Of a stretch of DNA of 64,000 nt, positions 51,223 to 60,683 are shown piece after piece. The notes beneath the pieces were generated by a model. It ran no database searches, was not told the DNA's origin, and worked only from the letters and a program-made list of their open reading frames with translations. Source of the DNA: an uncultured Arenicella sp. GTDB lineage: Bacteria > Pseudomonadota > Gammaproteobacteria > Arenicellales > Arenicellaceae. Location of the stretch: assembly GCA_947499305.1 (NCBI GenBank), contig CANMNN010000003.1:62001-126000 (forward strand), in the 5' to 3' direction. The first letter of the stretch is position 1; each line of letters opens with the position of its first letter. A program made the translations under genes and the position numbers.

Positions 51223-52113
51223 TTACAGCCTTAGTTCGCGGTGACGAACCAGGGTCTGAATGTTGTTGTGACGTACAAAATGTTGTTGTAGTAATGTAGT
51301 TAGATAAACTGAGCGATGTTGTCCACCGGTGCAGCCAATGCCAACAGTAATGTAGTTGCGATTATCATTAATGAAATGAGGCAACCAGTGCTCGACAAAA
51401 TTTCGAATTTGCTGATACATCTCACTGCAAACAGCTTTGTCGCTCAAGAAATCTCGCACGGCTTGGTCTAGGCCTGTTAACGGCTTTAGCTCAGGGTCCC
51501 AGTGTGGGTTCGGCAGGCAGCGGACATCAAACATAAAGTCGACATCGCTCGGATTACCGTATTTAAAGCCAAATGATTGAAACAGTAGAGTTAAAGAGTG
51601 TTCGCTGTTTTGCTCACTGTCGTCGCGGATAATAGAGCGTAATTCATGTGGCGTGGTTTTCGATGTGTCGATCTTACGGTCTGCGATCTTAGCTAAGTGC
51701 TGCAAGATATCGCGCTCTTTGTGAATTGCTTCAATCAATGACGTGGTTTTGTCTGACAAAGGGTGCTTTCGACGAGTTTCGCTATAGCGTTTTAACAACG
51801 TTTGATCGTCGGCATCGACAAAGATAACCCGAGTTTCAATTTGGAAAGATTTTAGGCTCTCGAAACTCTCTTTTAGATCGCCGATAAAATCTTGGTTTCT
51901 CGAATCGATGCTGATGGCGCAATTGTGATGAGTCGTTTTATTGCCTAGTACGCGCGCAGCCATCTCTGGAACCAAGGATGCGGGTAAGTTATCAATACAA
52001 TAGAATCCGAGATCTTCAAGCACTTGCAGGGCTATGGTTTTGCCCGAGCCTGATGTGCCGCTAATGATGAAAAACTTTGGTGGGCTTTTCTTTGCTATCG
52101 AATCGCTGTTCAT
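51223..52113 (-). CDS. rapZ: RNase adapter protein RapZ
   Basis: 296 residues. The N-terminal kinase-like domain has a P-loop GTSGSGKT (19-26) and Walker B-like YCIDNLPASLVPEM. The C-terminal domain carries IGCTGGQHRSVYLTTLL and FMFDVRCLPNPHWDPELKPLTG, both diagnostic. In E. coli RapZ senses glucosamine-6-phosphate and delivers GlmZ to RNase E. Its place between ptsN and NPr is conserved. Confidence 0.96.
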   Translation of the reverse strand: MNSDSIAKKSPPKFFIISGTSGSGKTIALQVLEDLGFYCIDNLPASLVPEMAARVLGNKTTHHNCAISIDSRNQDFIGDLKESFESLKSFQIETRVIFVDADDQTLLKRYSETRRKHPLSDKTTSLIEAIHKERDILQHLAKIADRKIDTSKTTPHELRSIIRDDSEQNSEHSLTLLFQSFGFKYGNPSDVDFMFDVRCLPNPHWDPELKPLTGLDQAVRDFLSDKAVCSEMYQQIRNFVEHWLPHFINDNRNYITVGIGCTGGQHRSVYLTTLLQQHFVRHNNIQTLVRHRELRL

Positions 52114-52175
52114 TGTTTATCCGGAATAGGCCAGTCGTCAGCCAAGTGTTGTAGGTAGGTCAATACAGTGTTTAC

Positions 52176-52661
52176 TCAACTAGACCAGCTTTGTATTAAG
52201 CTGATCACTTGTTGAGCCGATTTCGCTTTGACTAGTTTGTCCTTTTTACTTGGGTCAGACATTAGTCGAGCGATGTCGGCCAGTAAATTCAAGTGCTCTT
52301 GCGCTGCATTCTCTGGCACCAAAAGACCAAAGGCTAGATCTACCCCTTGTTTGTCAGCGCTATCATAATCCACTGGCGTTTCGAGTGTGATTATTGCTAA
52401 GACGGCAGTTTGAGCATGTGGGCTTCGAGAATGAGGGATTGCGACGCCGTTACCAACGCCAGTGTTACCCAGCTTTTCTCGCTCTAGTAGTTGATGATAG
52501 ATATCTTTTTCTTTGGTTTCCTCATCAAGCGCGCTGGTTAAAACGCGGGCCATCTCTTCGAGCAGCTTTTTTGCGCTGCTTATTTGCGTGTGAACGTGAA
52601 TTAAATCTGCGTTTAAGGTCTGTAGTAGTACGCCGTTCGGCAGAGTGTTTGTGCTAGTCAT
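52176..52661 (-). CDS. ptsN: PTS EIIA-Ntr regulatory protein
   Basis: 161 residues from the ATG at 52661, which aligns with the usual PtsN start; an in-frame ATG at 52688 adds nine residues, and neither has a clear ribosome site. The phospho-accepting His77 is in GNGVAIPHSRSP. The family fold follows (VDLAFGLLVPENAAQEHLNLLADIA). PtsN links carbon/nitrogen and potassium status by its phosphorylation state. Sits between hpf and rapZ. The tandem repeat block at 52757-52885 lies just upstream. Confidence 0.94.
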   Translation of the reverse strand: MTSTNTLPNGVLLQTLNADLIHVHTQISSAKKLLEEMARVLTSALDEETKEKDIYHQLLEREKLGNTGVGNGVAIPHSRSPHAQTAVLAIITLETPVDYDSADKQGVDLAFGLLVPENAAQEHLNLLADIARLMSDPSKKDKLVKAKSAQQVISLIQSWSS

Positions 52662-52756
52662 TTGAATATCTAGATTGTAAAAATCCATCGAAGCCTGATT
52701 TATCGCAGCCTTGACATAGGCGGCCTTAAGCAGGTCGACGATGGACTATTTTCTCA

Positions 52757-52885
52757 TTATCCAGCGCTCGCATTGACGAGCTTGTGCAGGGCTGCTGTTT
52801 ACCCGGCGCTCGCTTTGACGAGCTTGGGCTCAGGGCTGCTATTTACCCGGCGCTCGCTTTGACGAGCTTGGGCTCAGGGCTGCTT
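52757..52885. repeat. Three tandem hairpin repeats (family A, locus 2), 44-bp period
   Basis: Two near-identical 44-bp copies (52798-52841, 52842-52885; TTTACCCGGCGCTCGCTTTG, then ACGAGCTTGGGCTCAGGGCT) follow a shorter diverged copy (about 52757-52796). Each holds the stem GCTCGC-tttga-CGAGC. Read leftward they match the 33549-33670 copies (AGCCCTGAGCCCAAGCTCG). They lie in the hpf-ptsN gap, so on the leftward transcript they may set mRNA processing between the two genes. Confidence 0.88.
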
Positions 52886-52933
52886 TTATCGCGAATTTGC
52901 TTTGTCTGGATTGAGTTTTAAGTTGATTATTAT

Positions 52934-53269
52934 TTAGGGTTGATCATCAAACACTTGGTCTTTTAACGCACCGCCGTTACGATGATGATTAGTTATTTTT
53001 TCTTTATGCTTACGCACTTGAGAATCAAGTTTATCAGCTAAGTCATCAATTGTGGCGTACATGTTATCCGTTTCGGAGTGAGCGTGCATGGTAATGCCTT
53101 TGGCATTTACCGTAGCTTCAGCTTTGTGATGAATTTTTTCAACGTGTAACACTACGTCTATACTATTCAAATGGTCAAAGTGACGCTCTATACGTTCCAT
53201 CTTTTCGCCGATATAGTGCTTCATTGAATCGGTTAAATCGATTTGGTGACCTGAGATAGTTAACTGCAT
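52934..53269 (-). CDS. hpf: Ribosome hibernation promoting factor
   Basis: 111 residues of the short HPF/YfiA type: QLTISGHQIDLTDSMKHYIG start, a beta-alpha-beta-beta-beta-alpha core with basic helix residues, then HRNGGALKDQVFDDQP. Binds the 30S subunit and promotes 100S dimers in stationary phase. The order rpoN-hpf-ptsN is conserved; here rpoN lies 178 bases upstream. Confidence 0.94.
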   Translation of the reverse strand: MQLTISGHQIDLTDSMKHYIGEKMERIERHFDHLNSIDVVLHVEKIHHKAEATVNAKGITMHAHSETDNMYATIDDLADKLDSQVRKHKEKITNHHRNGGALKDQVFDDQP

Positions 53270-53447
53270 ATGATTCTCCTGTTAGAGTTTGACGGGCTCC
53301 AATTAGCTCGCCGATTGCGATGCATATCGTCTCGGGCGCCGTGCGCGTTCCATAGGGCGAGAGCGGCAAGTGGTATCAAGCACTTGTCACTGCAGCGTAT
53401 CGCAGCCCGTCGAGCTAAATCGTTTTCGGTGTGGTCTTGAAGCCTAA

Positions 53448-54959
53448 TTACACTAACGATTTTCGTTGACTCGAAGGGGCAATATGCATGCTCTCGCGGT
53501 ATTTAGCCACGGTGCGTCTGGCAACGATATGCCCTTGTTGCTCTAGCTCTTTAGCAATTTTACTATCGCTGAGCGGTTTTGCCTTATTCTCGGCCTCCAC
53601 CATGCTCTTAATCAACGAGCGTATTGCTGTTGAACTAGAGGCAGCGCCATCGATGTTGCTGAGGGCACTGGAAAAGAAAAATTTAAGTTCAAAAACACCA
53701 CGCGGGCAAAGTAAATACTTACCAGACGTGGCACGTGAAATTGTCGATTCATGCATTTCTAATGTTTCAGCAATATCTTGCAAAACCATTGGGTGCATAC
53801 CCTGTTCTCCCTCTTCAAAGAAACTTTGTTGTCGATCAACAATGGCTTCAGTTACTAATAATAGGGTGTCGTAGCGGCTCATCAAGCCCTTGATGAACAT
53901 TTTTGCTTCCAACAAATTGTGTTGAATATAGTCGCTGCCCTCTTTGTCCAAAATGGTAGCTGATGTTTCGTCGCTATTGAGTAAATCCGAATAGGTCTTG
54001 TTTACTCTCAGTTTAGTTTGGTTCTCTGGATTAAGCTGCGCTATCCATCGGTCTCCAATCTTTTTGACATAAACATCGGGAGTGATGTAGTTTTCGGCGT
54101 CGCTATCAAATTGTGAGCCAATGCGAGGGTTTAGTTTAGTTATTAAACCTAGGGCGCCGGATAGGGTGGCGTCATTAACATCTAGTTCTTTCTTTAGTTT
54201 GGCAAGATTATGAGTGCCGACCAGATCAAGGTGATGGCTAACTATGGATTTAGCGACTGTTAAATGGTGTTGATTAGTATCACTAGAACTTGCATTAAGT
54301 AACATGCCCAATCGCTCCTTTAGGTCTCTAGCGCCAACACCAAGCGGTTCCAAGCTTTTGACTAGACTTAGCATTGCTGCAACTTCGTATTCTTCAAGCT
54401 CCGACTCTATCCCATCAGACAGAGTTTTAGTGATATCTGAAAGTTCGTTAACCAAGTAGCCGTCTTCGTCTAGCGAATGCAAAATCGCTTGCGCAATTAG
54501 TTTATCTTGCTGGCTTAAACTGGTCATTTGAATTTGCCAGTCGAGGTGCTCGAACAGGGTTTCTTGTTTTACAGCGAACTGCGTAAACTCCATATCGCGG
54601 CTGATCGCAGTGGAAGCCGCTCCGGTGTTAACGCGGTGTGTTTCAAACGACTCTTGCCAATTTGCGGAGAGGTCTTGCTCGGCGGCAAGGTGGTCAGTTT
54701 GTTCTAATTCGAAGCTTGGGTCGGCGGCCTCCGCAACTGGTTGAGGCACGCCGTTGTCCTGCATTTTTTCATGTTCTTGAATCTGCTCAACTTGGACTGA
54801 GTCTTGCTCTACACGTTCTAATAGAGGGTTGGAGTCTAGGATTTGTTGAATTTCGACCTCTAAGTCTAAAGAGGGAAGTTGTAACAGTTTGAGCGACTGC
54901 TTGAGTTGCGGTGTGAGCGTGAGTTGCTGTGAGAGCTTTAAGTTTAGGCTTTGTTTCAT
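53448..54959 (-). CDS. rpoN: RNA polymerase sigma-54 factor
   Basis: 503 residues. Region I is Gln/Leu-rich (LKLSQQLTLTPQLKQSLKLL), region II is acidic and Gln-rich (residues 55-110), region III binds core and the -12 element (LYLCPRGVFELKFFFSSAL-type segment), and the C-terminal RpoN box reads ARRTVAKYRE at 480-489. Recognises -24/-12 promoters with AAA+ activators. No enhancer-binding protein is nearby. First gene of the rpoN-hpf-ptsN-rapZ-NPr-EI block. Confidence 0.96.
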   Translation of the reverse strand: MKQSLNLKLSQQLTLTPQLKQSLKLLQLPSLDLEVEIQQILDSNPLLERVEQDSVQVEQIQEHEKMQDNGVPQPVAEAADPSFELEQTDHLAAEQDLSANWQESFETHRVNTGAASTAISRDMEFTQFAVKQETLFEHLDWQIQMTSLSQQDKLIAQAILHSLDEDGYLVNELSDITKTLSDGIESELEEYEVAAMLSLVKSLEPLGVGARDLKERLGMLLNASSSDTNQHHLTVAKSIVSHHLDLVGTHNLAKLKKELDVNDATLSGALGLITKLNPRIGSQFDSDAENYITPDVYVKKIGDRWIAQLNPENQTKLRVNKTYSDLLNSDETSATILDKEGSDYIQHNLLEAKMFIKGLMSRYDTLLLVTEAIVDRQQSFFEEGEQGMHPMVLQDIAETLEMHESTISRATSGKYLLCPRGVFELKFFFSSALSNIDGAASSSTAIRSLIKSMVEAENKAKPLSDSKIAKELEQQGHIVARRTVAKYRESMHIAPSSQRKSLV

Positions 54960-55193
54960 CTACTGCTGAGGTTAAACGGCCGTGACAAATTTACTTAAGC
55001 GTGATGCACCTTACACAGTGACCTCGACCTACAATAAACCTTCCACTTGCCCGACGACTTAACTTCAGTCTATACCCATAATTGGTCGATTGCCAATGAA
55101 AACGGTAAACACTAAAACAGAGCGCACAATATTCGCTATATAGCCTAAGCTCAGGCAGCTAAAGCAAGAACGTCGATGCCGAAGCTCTCGACG

Positions 55194-55919
55194 CTAGATT
55201 TTGAACTTTGATCCTAAATAGACGTCTCGCACGCCTTGGTGGCTCAAGATTTGTTTGGCCGTTCCTTCGGTAAGCACCTTGCCTTCAGACAAAATGTAGG
55301 AATGATCACAAATATCTAGGGTCTCGCGGACATTATGGTCAGTAATGATAATGCCGATGCCGGAGTTGCGAAGATAATCGATAATTTGCTGGATATCTCC
55401 CACCGAGATAGGGTCAATGCCAGCGAATGGTTCGTCTAATAGAATGAAGTATGGCTTCAGAGCAATAGCGCGAGCAATTTCAGCGCGGCGGCGCTCTCCG
55501 CCCGAAAGTGAAATGCCAAGAGTATCGCGCTTATGGCCTATGTTAAATTCTTCTAGCAGCTGTTCAACTCTACGGCCACGCTGTTGGGCGGACATGGTTT
55601 TGTCGGTCTCGAGTACTGCCATTAGATTTTCGGCGACGGTAAGTTTACGGAAAATAGAGGGCTCTTGAGGCAAGTAACCAATACCTAGCTTCGCGCGAGA
55701 GTGCATAGGTAGATGGCTTATGTCTTGGCCATTTAATAATATGCGACCGCTATTGCTGCGAACTAAACCAACGACCATATAAAAGCTGGTGGTTTTTCCT
55801 GCGCCGTTGGGCCCAAGCAGGCCAACGACTTGGCCGCTCTCGACCGAGATATTGATCTTTTTTACAACCTGTAAGCCTTTGTAGCTTTTACAAAGGTCCC
55901 TGGTTTCAAGAATACTCAT
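55194..55919 (-). CDS. lptB: LPS export ABC transporter ATP-binding protein LptB
   Basis: 241 residues with Walker A GPNGAGKT at 37-44, signature [19 protein letters not shown], Walker [13 protein letters not shown] and the H-loop in [11 protein letters not shown]. With LptFG and LptC it extracts LPS from the inner membrane. It begins six bases after lptA ends. rpoN follows in the same direction after 234 bases. Confidence 0.96.
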   Translation of the reverse strand: MSILETRDLCKSYKGLQVVKKINISVESGQVVGLLGPNGAGKTTSFYMVVGLVRSNSGRILLNGQDISHLPMHSRAKLGIGYLPQEPSIFRKLTVAENLMAVLETDKTMSAQQRGRRVEQLLEEFNIGHKRDTLGISLSGGERRRAEIARAIALKPYFILLDEPFAGIDPISVGDIQQIIDYLRNSGIGIIITDHNVRETLDICDHSYILSEGKVLTEGTAKQILSHQGVRDVYLGSKFKI

Positions 55920-55924
55920 GAGTT

Positions 55925-56659
55925 TTAGTCTTTCTTCTTAGGTTGCAAAATTAGACGCGACCGACCTGATTTTGCCGGAGCTGGTTCGGCGACTGCAGGC
56001 TCTGTATCACCAGTGGTATCGCTTGAAGTGTTCTTCGTTGACTTCGCCGCTTTAGCCGTGGCACTGCCCGAATTTGGGCTAGGAGCATCGTCTTTAAATG
56101 GGTCTTCAATTTTACGTTTCGGTTTAGCTCCATTTTTGCCGACAGTATTCACGTTCGAGCCGCCTAAAATTTGAAGCTTGTCGGTCGCCATATTGTAAAC
56201 AATTTTGTTGCCATTAGCGGTAGAGGCGCCTTGTTTTAGAGCGGCCTTACCAATCAATGTTATGGTGTTTGTAGGGTAGTCCACTAAGATTTTCTTGGCC
56301 CAACCTTCAACATCGTCTGGTTGGTCATCTGGCCGTTGCTTAAAGCGAGCCAACGACCCGTCCGCTACCGCTTTAACTAAATCGCCTTGTTTGTTGTATG
56401 TGGCAACCAATTTATCGGCCTTGACTCGCAATGTGCCTTGGACGACTAAAACGTTATTCGTCAGTGTGCGAACGCCTGTACGAAAATCTATTTCAGTATT
56501 ATCCGCTTCAATTTGAGCAGGTTGGTCTCGATCGCTAGAAAGCGCCATAGCGGTATTGCTTGCAGTCAACCCAGAAGCCAAGGCGACGCCAGTGGCCAAG
56601 GCTATAGTTAAGCCTTTAGAAGAGCTTTTAAGAAAGCCAGAAAGTAAGGTGTTTTTCAT
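55925..56659 (-). CDS. lptA: Lipopolysaccharide transport periplasmic protein LptA
   Basis: 244 residues: signal peptide ([20 protein letters not shown], cleavage after ALS near 40), then the OstA/LptA jelly-roll repeats ([39 protein letters not shown]). The C-terminal 80 residues are a long Ser/Thr/Ala/Pro-rich linker ending in a basic patch ([13 protein letters not shown]), longer than in E. coli LptA (185). Forms the periplasmic bridge for LPS. Lies between lptC and lptB. Confidence 0.93.
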   Translation of the reverse strand: MKNTLLSGFLKSSSKGLTIALATGVALASGLTASNTAMALSSDRDQPAQIEADNTEIDFRTGVRTLTNNVLVVQGTLRVKADKLVATYNKQGDLVKAVADGSLARFKQRPDDQPDDVEGWAKKILVDYPTNTITLIGKAALKQGASTANGNKIVYNMATDKLQILGGSNVNTVGKNGAKPKRKIEDPFKDDAPSPNSGSATAKAAKSTKNTSSDTTGDTEPAVAEPAPAKSGRSRLILQPKKKD

Positions 56660-56775
56660 TTTAAATTCTTGGATGTTGCGCTAAGCGACAAAATATATCA
56701 CACAAGCTGACTGGTAGATGAACAAGGCGAGCGAATTTCAACAGTCTGGGGTGTGGGGCGTTAAGTGTTTAAACT

Positions 56776-57231
56776 CTAAAACAGTTCTTTGGTGGTAGAT
56801 TTATCTAGTAGCACTCGCATACGTTTGGATTTGATTGTGCCACCCGGTCCACGCTCGTCGGCTTCGACCACTACCTTCACATTCCCGGTCATTAGCACTT
56901 CATCGCCAGTAGAATTCATCCAGCCTGAGTCAGCATAGGTGTGACGCGGGGCGAGGCCTTCCTCATATTGAACAATGTGCGGATTATCAAACAACGCCGT
57001 ATCGTCATCAGGAAAGTGCGCCATGCGAGTGGCCTTGATAACAAAGCGTCGTTGGCCGTTCTTGTCGAGGCCAGTGGCGACAAAATTTTCAATGTAATAG
57101 TCGGGGTCATGACGATCTTCAAAGGTTTGCAGCTCTGGCTCGTCGTCTACCAATGATGTTTGCAGATAGATACCACCTAGGCCGATCAAACCAAGGATTG
57201 AAATGTATAAAAGCGTCTCAAGTTGTTTCAA
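56776..57231 (-). CDS. lptC: LPS export system protein LptC
   Basis: 151 residues: N-terminal membrane anchor (TLLYISILGLIGLGGIYLQT) and a LptC beta domain (PDYYIENFVATGLDKNGQRR and SGWMNSTGDEVLMTGNVKVV). Docks LptBFG to LptA. Starts 44 bases after kdsC and is followed by lptA after 116 bases. Short but normal length for the family. Confidence 0.93.
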   Translation of the reverse strand: MKQLETLLYISILGLIGLGGIYLQTSLVDDEPELQTFEDRHDPDYYIENFVATGLDKNGQRRFVIKATRMAHFPDDDTALFDNPHIVQYEEGLAPRHTYADSGWMNSTGDEVLMTGNVKVVVEADERGPGGTIKSKRMRVLLDKSTTKELF

Positions 57232-57275
57232 GCTGTGCCTGTCTGAATTAGGTCAATTTCGTTGCGTTTTAGGAC

Positions 57276-57830
57276 TTATTGAGCGCCACTGATTCCCAGT
57301 GGATAGCTGTCTTGGCTATAGAGTAGTACATCGCAGATCGAACGTACCGCTCCCTGTCCACCTGTTAATGGAGAGACCCAATCTGCGATGTCACGCACAA
57401 TGAAATGGCCGTTCTCGACTGAGAACTTAAGCGCGCATTGTGTCATTACCGGCAGGTCGATCACGTCATCACCAACAAAACAGCAGTCTTCACCACTTAA
57501 GTTAAGTTTTTTAAGAAGCTCATCAAATACGGCGCGCTTGTCATTAACGCCTAGGTGGCAGTGTTCAATCCCCAAGTCATTTAGCCGGGTTTGCAGGGCT
57601 AGAGACTTTCGAGCTGAAATGACACCAACATCAATGCCGGCTGCTTTTAACATTTTCAAGCCATGACCATCTAAAGCGTGAAACACCTTTAGCTGCTCGC
57701 CGTCGGCGCTGTAATGCAATTTGCCATCAGTTAACACACCATCGACATCAAAAAGCGCCAGTTTAACCTTACTGGCTTTATTCATTACTTGCTCAGAAAC
57801 CGAGTAGGGCAATGGCGGTAATGTGCTCAT
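57276..57830 (-). CDS. kdsC: 3-deoxy-D-manno-octulosonate 8-phosphate phosphatase
   Basis: 184 residues of the HAD superfamily: catalytic D28 and D30 in LALFDVDGVLTDG, a Ser-based motif II (GVISARKS) and the metal loop CCFVGDDVIDLPVM. No cap domain; KdsC proteins work as tetramers. It releases Kdo from Kdo-8-P. The ATG overlaps the kdsD stop by four bases, so translation is coupled to the isomerase that starts the pathway. Confidence 0.96.
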   Translation of the reverse strand: MSTLPPLPYSVSEQVMNKASKVKLALFDVDGVLTDGKLHYSADGEQLKVFHALDGHGLKMLKAAGIDVGVISARKSLALQTRLNDLGIEHCHLGVNDKRAVFDELLKKLNLSGEDCCFVGDDVIDLPVMTQCALKFSVENGHFIVRDIADWVSPLTGGQGAVRSICDVLLYSQDSYPLGISGAQ

Positions 57831-58792
57831 AGTACACCTGCTTTTAAGAGGTCTTGCATATTCAGTGCGCCAACAACCCCTGAATCGTCGGTGATCATGA
57901 CGCCGCTAATGCGTTTTTGTTTCATTAAGCTAACCAGCTCGGCCGCTAATATAGTGGGCTTAACGGTGACCGGGTCCTGAGTCATGACCTCTGTTATGGG
58001 GATGTCTATGTCGATTTTGCCAGCTAGAGTGCGGCGTAAATCTCCATCGGTATAGATTCCAATCAGCTTATTATCGCTATCGATAATGCCGGTCATGCCT
58101 AGGCCTTTGCCTGACATTTCGACCAGAGCGTCAGACAATTTAGCCTGTTCGTTGATCAATGGAACTTCATCGCCTTTGCGCATGATGTCTTCGACGTATA
58201 GGAGTAATCGCCTGCCTAGTGAGCCACCAGGGTGTGAGCGAGCAAAGTCTTTTTCATCAAAGTCGCGCGCATTCAATACCGCAATAGCTAGTGCATCGCC
58301 GACCGCTAAAGTCGCTGTAGTGCTAGCGGTTGGTGCTAAATTCATCGGGCAAGCTTCTTGCTCTACCGGAATGTTTACGTAAACATCAGAAAGCGTGGCA
58401 AGCGTGGAATTGGGTACGCTGGCGAGGCCAATAAGCCCGACACCCATGCGTTTAATAATCGGTAGAATCGATAAAACTTCAGAGGTTTCGCCTGAATTAG
58501 ATATTGCCAGTACCAAGTCTTTGGGCGTAATCATGCCTAAATCACCATGACTGGCTTCTCCTGGGTGCACAAAAAATGCAGGGGTACCAGTACTGGCGAG
58601 TGTTGCGGCAATTTTATTGGCGATATGACCTGATTTGCCCATGCCGGTGACCACCACGCGGCCGTCACAATCTAAGATGCGTTGGCAGGCTTGCTCAAAT
58701 GTTTCGCCAAGCTGTTCAAGTTGGCTGCTGATGGCTTGGGCTTCGATGTTTAAGACTGTGCGAGCCGAGTCTAAAAATTCGGTTTTTTTCAT
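57827..58792 (-). CDS. kdsD: D-arabinose 5-phosphate isomerase
   Basis: 321 residues: SIS domain (VVVTGMGKSGHIANKIAATL, then FFVHPGEASHGDLGMI and AISNSGETSEVL) and two CBS domains (residues 205-321). Converts ribulose-5-P to arabinose-5-P for Kdo synthesis. The order yrbG-kdsD-kdsC-lptC-lptA-lptB-rpoN is the classical gammaproteobacterial cluster. Confidence 0.95.
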   Translation of the reverse strand: MKKTEFLDSARTVLNIEAQAISSQLEQLGETFEQACQRILDCDGRVVVTGMGKSGHIANKIAATLASTGTPAFFVHPGEASHGDLGMITPKDLVLAISNSGETSEVLSILPIIKRMGVGLIGLASVPNSTLATLSDVYVNIPVEQEACPMNLAPTASTTATLAVGDALAIAVLNARDFDEKDFARSHPGGSLGRRLLLYVEDIMRKGDEVPLINEQAKLSDALVEMSGKGLGMTGIIDSDNKLIGIYTDGDLRRTLAGKIDIDIPITEVMTQDPVTVKPTILAAELVSLMKQKRISGVMITDDSGVVGALNMQDLLKAGVL

Positions 58793-58823
58793 GCCAGAAG
58801 GGTAGCGTTCAAGCGCTGAAAGA

Positions 58824-59792
58824 TCAAACGGACGTGGTGATTAAATAAGCGATGTATGAGATGTATCCGATCAGGAGGATAGCGCCCTCGGTACGACCGA
58901 ATCGACCCTTTGTGATCGCGAAAATAAGCATCAACAAGGTAAATGCTAGCATCACCGGAAAATCTCTCAAAAGCGCGCTAGTGTCTATCTCGGTGGCTTG
59001 GAGTGCGCCAGTGAGGCCCAATACTCCAAGTGTGTTGAATACGTTCGAGCCAATGATGTTGCCTAAAATCATATCGTGAACACCCTTGCGAGCTGCAGCA
59101 ATCGCTGCGGCCAGTTCGGGAAGGCTGGTGCCGATAGCAACGATGGTAAGGCCAATAACAAGCTCGCCGACGCCTAAATATTCAGCGATAGTTACGGCGC
59201 CACTGACCAAAATCTTTGAACCAGCCATCAAAATGATGATGCTACCAATAACCCAGACACTAAGCATAAGTGTGGATTTCTTAGGATGTGCATTCTCTGA
59301 ATCTATTGAGATATCACTCTCTGTATCACTCGTTTGAGGTGAGCGTTGAGTTTTCGCCGACCAGCTTAGGTAGGCTATGAGCACGGCCAACAATAAGAAA
59401 CCGTCGAGCATTGACAACATTCCGTCAAAGATCAGGCCCACTGCGAGTAACCCACTAATTAACACTATTGGAATGTCTCGTGTCGCCGTATGTCGTTCGA
59501 CCGGCATTAGGCGTATGAGAGCAGCGGTGCCTAGCACCATGCCTATATTTGTGATGTTTGAGCCCAGTGCATTGCCAAGCGCGAGGTTGCCCTTTCCGTC
59601 CAAAGTGGCCATAGCGGACACGAAAAGCTCGGGCGCAGACGTGCCAAAGCCAACAACAATGATGCCAACTAGTAAGGTGGAGATCCCAAGTTTTCCGGCC
59701 AGCTCTGAGGCATTATCGACCAACACATCGGCACTCCACATAAGAAGGAAGAAGCCCACAAGAACCAGGGCTACGGCTAATTCAATTTGCAT
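58824..59792 (-). CDS. yrbG: CaCA-family Na+/Ca2+ exchanger-like protein YrbG
   Basis: 322 residues with about ten membrane helices in two inverted halves, each carrying an alpha-repeat: GFGTSAPELFVSAMA with GNALGSNITNIGMVLG in the first and AIGTSLPELAAAIAA with GNIIGSNVFNTLGVLG in the second. Exchanges Ca2+ or another cation for Na+/H+. First gene of the kds/lpt block. Confidence 0.94.
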   Translation of the reverse strand: MQIELAVALVLVGFFLLMWSADVLVDNASELAGKLGISTLLVGIIVVGFGTSAPELFVSAMATLDGKGNLALGNALGSNITNIGMVLGTAALIRLMPVERHTATRDIPIVLISGLLAVGLIFDGMLSMLDGFLLLAVLIAYLSWSAKTQRSPQTSDTESDISIDSENAHPKKSTLMLSVWVIGSIIILMAGSKILVSGAVTIAEYLGVGELVIGLTIVAIGTSLPELAAAIAAARKGVHDMILGNIIGSNVFNTLGVLGLTGALQATEIDTSALLRDFPVMLAFTLLMLIFAITKGRFGRTEGAILLIGYISYIAYLITTSV

Positions 59793-60092
59793 TTAGTCAG
59801 TTCTTATCTTGAGTCGGGAGTGATGTTTAGAGCTCGAAGCCGTTTTGCTTGATAAATCGGCTCTTTGCTAGCAATCGAATTTAGCCTAGAGCTGCTTTTT
59901 CTATTTGGTAAGTGTGTTGTTTTCGCTACATAATTGCAACATAAAGCGGAGTAAACTGACGGTTAATATACAAATCTTGACGATTAAATCTGGGCCTTTG
60001 CATGCCCACTTCTATTTCGTTGCATTTCCAACTCAATATTGAGCGACTTACGCTCTATTAATTGAGTAATCATATTTCACGAGGCACTCTTA
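59793..60092. other. 300-bp divergent spacer between yrbG and DUF4282 gene
   Basis: No gene seen. The last 60 bases hold a hairpin (60031-60067) in the likely leader of the rightward gene. The remainder is AT-rich and should hold the yrbG promoter, but no clear -35/-10 pair stands out. Confidence 0.6.
60031..60067 (+). promoter_or_regulatory. Double-stem hairpin in leader of the DUF4282 gene
   Basis: ACTCAAT (60031-60037) pairs with ATTGAGT (60061-60067) and, inside, GAGCG (60041-60045) with CGCTC (60051-60055) around ACTTA. It ends 25 bases before the ATG of the membrane protein gene, so it could influence its translation. Confidence 0.45.
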
Positions 60093-60392
60093 ATGTTTGA
60101 TAAATTCAACGACTTTTTAAAAGAACCGCTACCTAGGCAAATATTATTTTTTGATGATATGTTAACACCAAGCTTAATACGCACCTTATATTGGATTGGT
60201 TTGCTCGCAGTTATCTGGACTGGTGTAGGGCACTTTTTTACGAATGGCTTCTTCGGCTTATTCGAGGCTGTAGTTTATGTTGTCGGTGGCGTCATCGCGC
60301 TGCGAGTTCTCGCTGAGTTAGTTATGCTTTTGTTTAAAATTAATGAGAATTTAGAGGCAATCGCGAATAAGAGCGACGAAGCAGAGAGCTGA
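60093..60392 (+). CDS. DUF4282 small membrane protein
   Basis: 99 residues with two membrane helices (residues 28-50 and 58-83), the second containing VVYVVGGVIALRVLAELVML, a pattern common to DUF4282 proteins. The N terminus (KEPLPRQILFFDDMLTPSLI) is cytoplasmic and well conserved in the family. Function unknown. Its neighbour 292 bases downstream is mlaC. Confidence 0.8.
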   Translation: MFDKFNDFLKEPLPRQILFFDDMLTPSLIRTLYWIGLLAVIWTGVGHFFTNGFFGLFEAVVYVVGGVIALRVLAELVMLLFKINENLEAIANKSDEAES

Positions 60393-60683
60393 TATCTGCG
60401 GGCTTTTAGCCCAAATAGTCGAAATATTCTCTATTGGGCTTGAAATGCCGTTTGGCGGCCTTAATAGATGCCCTCAGGGCGCAAGCGCTTATTCAGTATT
60501 GGTTGCTAAAAGGCTGCTAAATTATAGGGCGTCTAACGATTCATTAATCTGGCGTTAAGCTAACGTTTGTTATCCTATGTGTAAGTCAGGCCTGTGCTGT
60601 GCGGTCTAACATTGAACAGACGAGTTGTTAACTTTTTCGACTCTTCCTATGACCACTGAATTTTAATTTGTTGGAAAACCACA

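Noticed and set aside
52757-52885. CRISPR-like array in the hpf-ptsN gap
   Set aside because: Units are directly adjacent with no unique spacers, and no cas genes are present; it is a tandem hairpin repeat.
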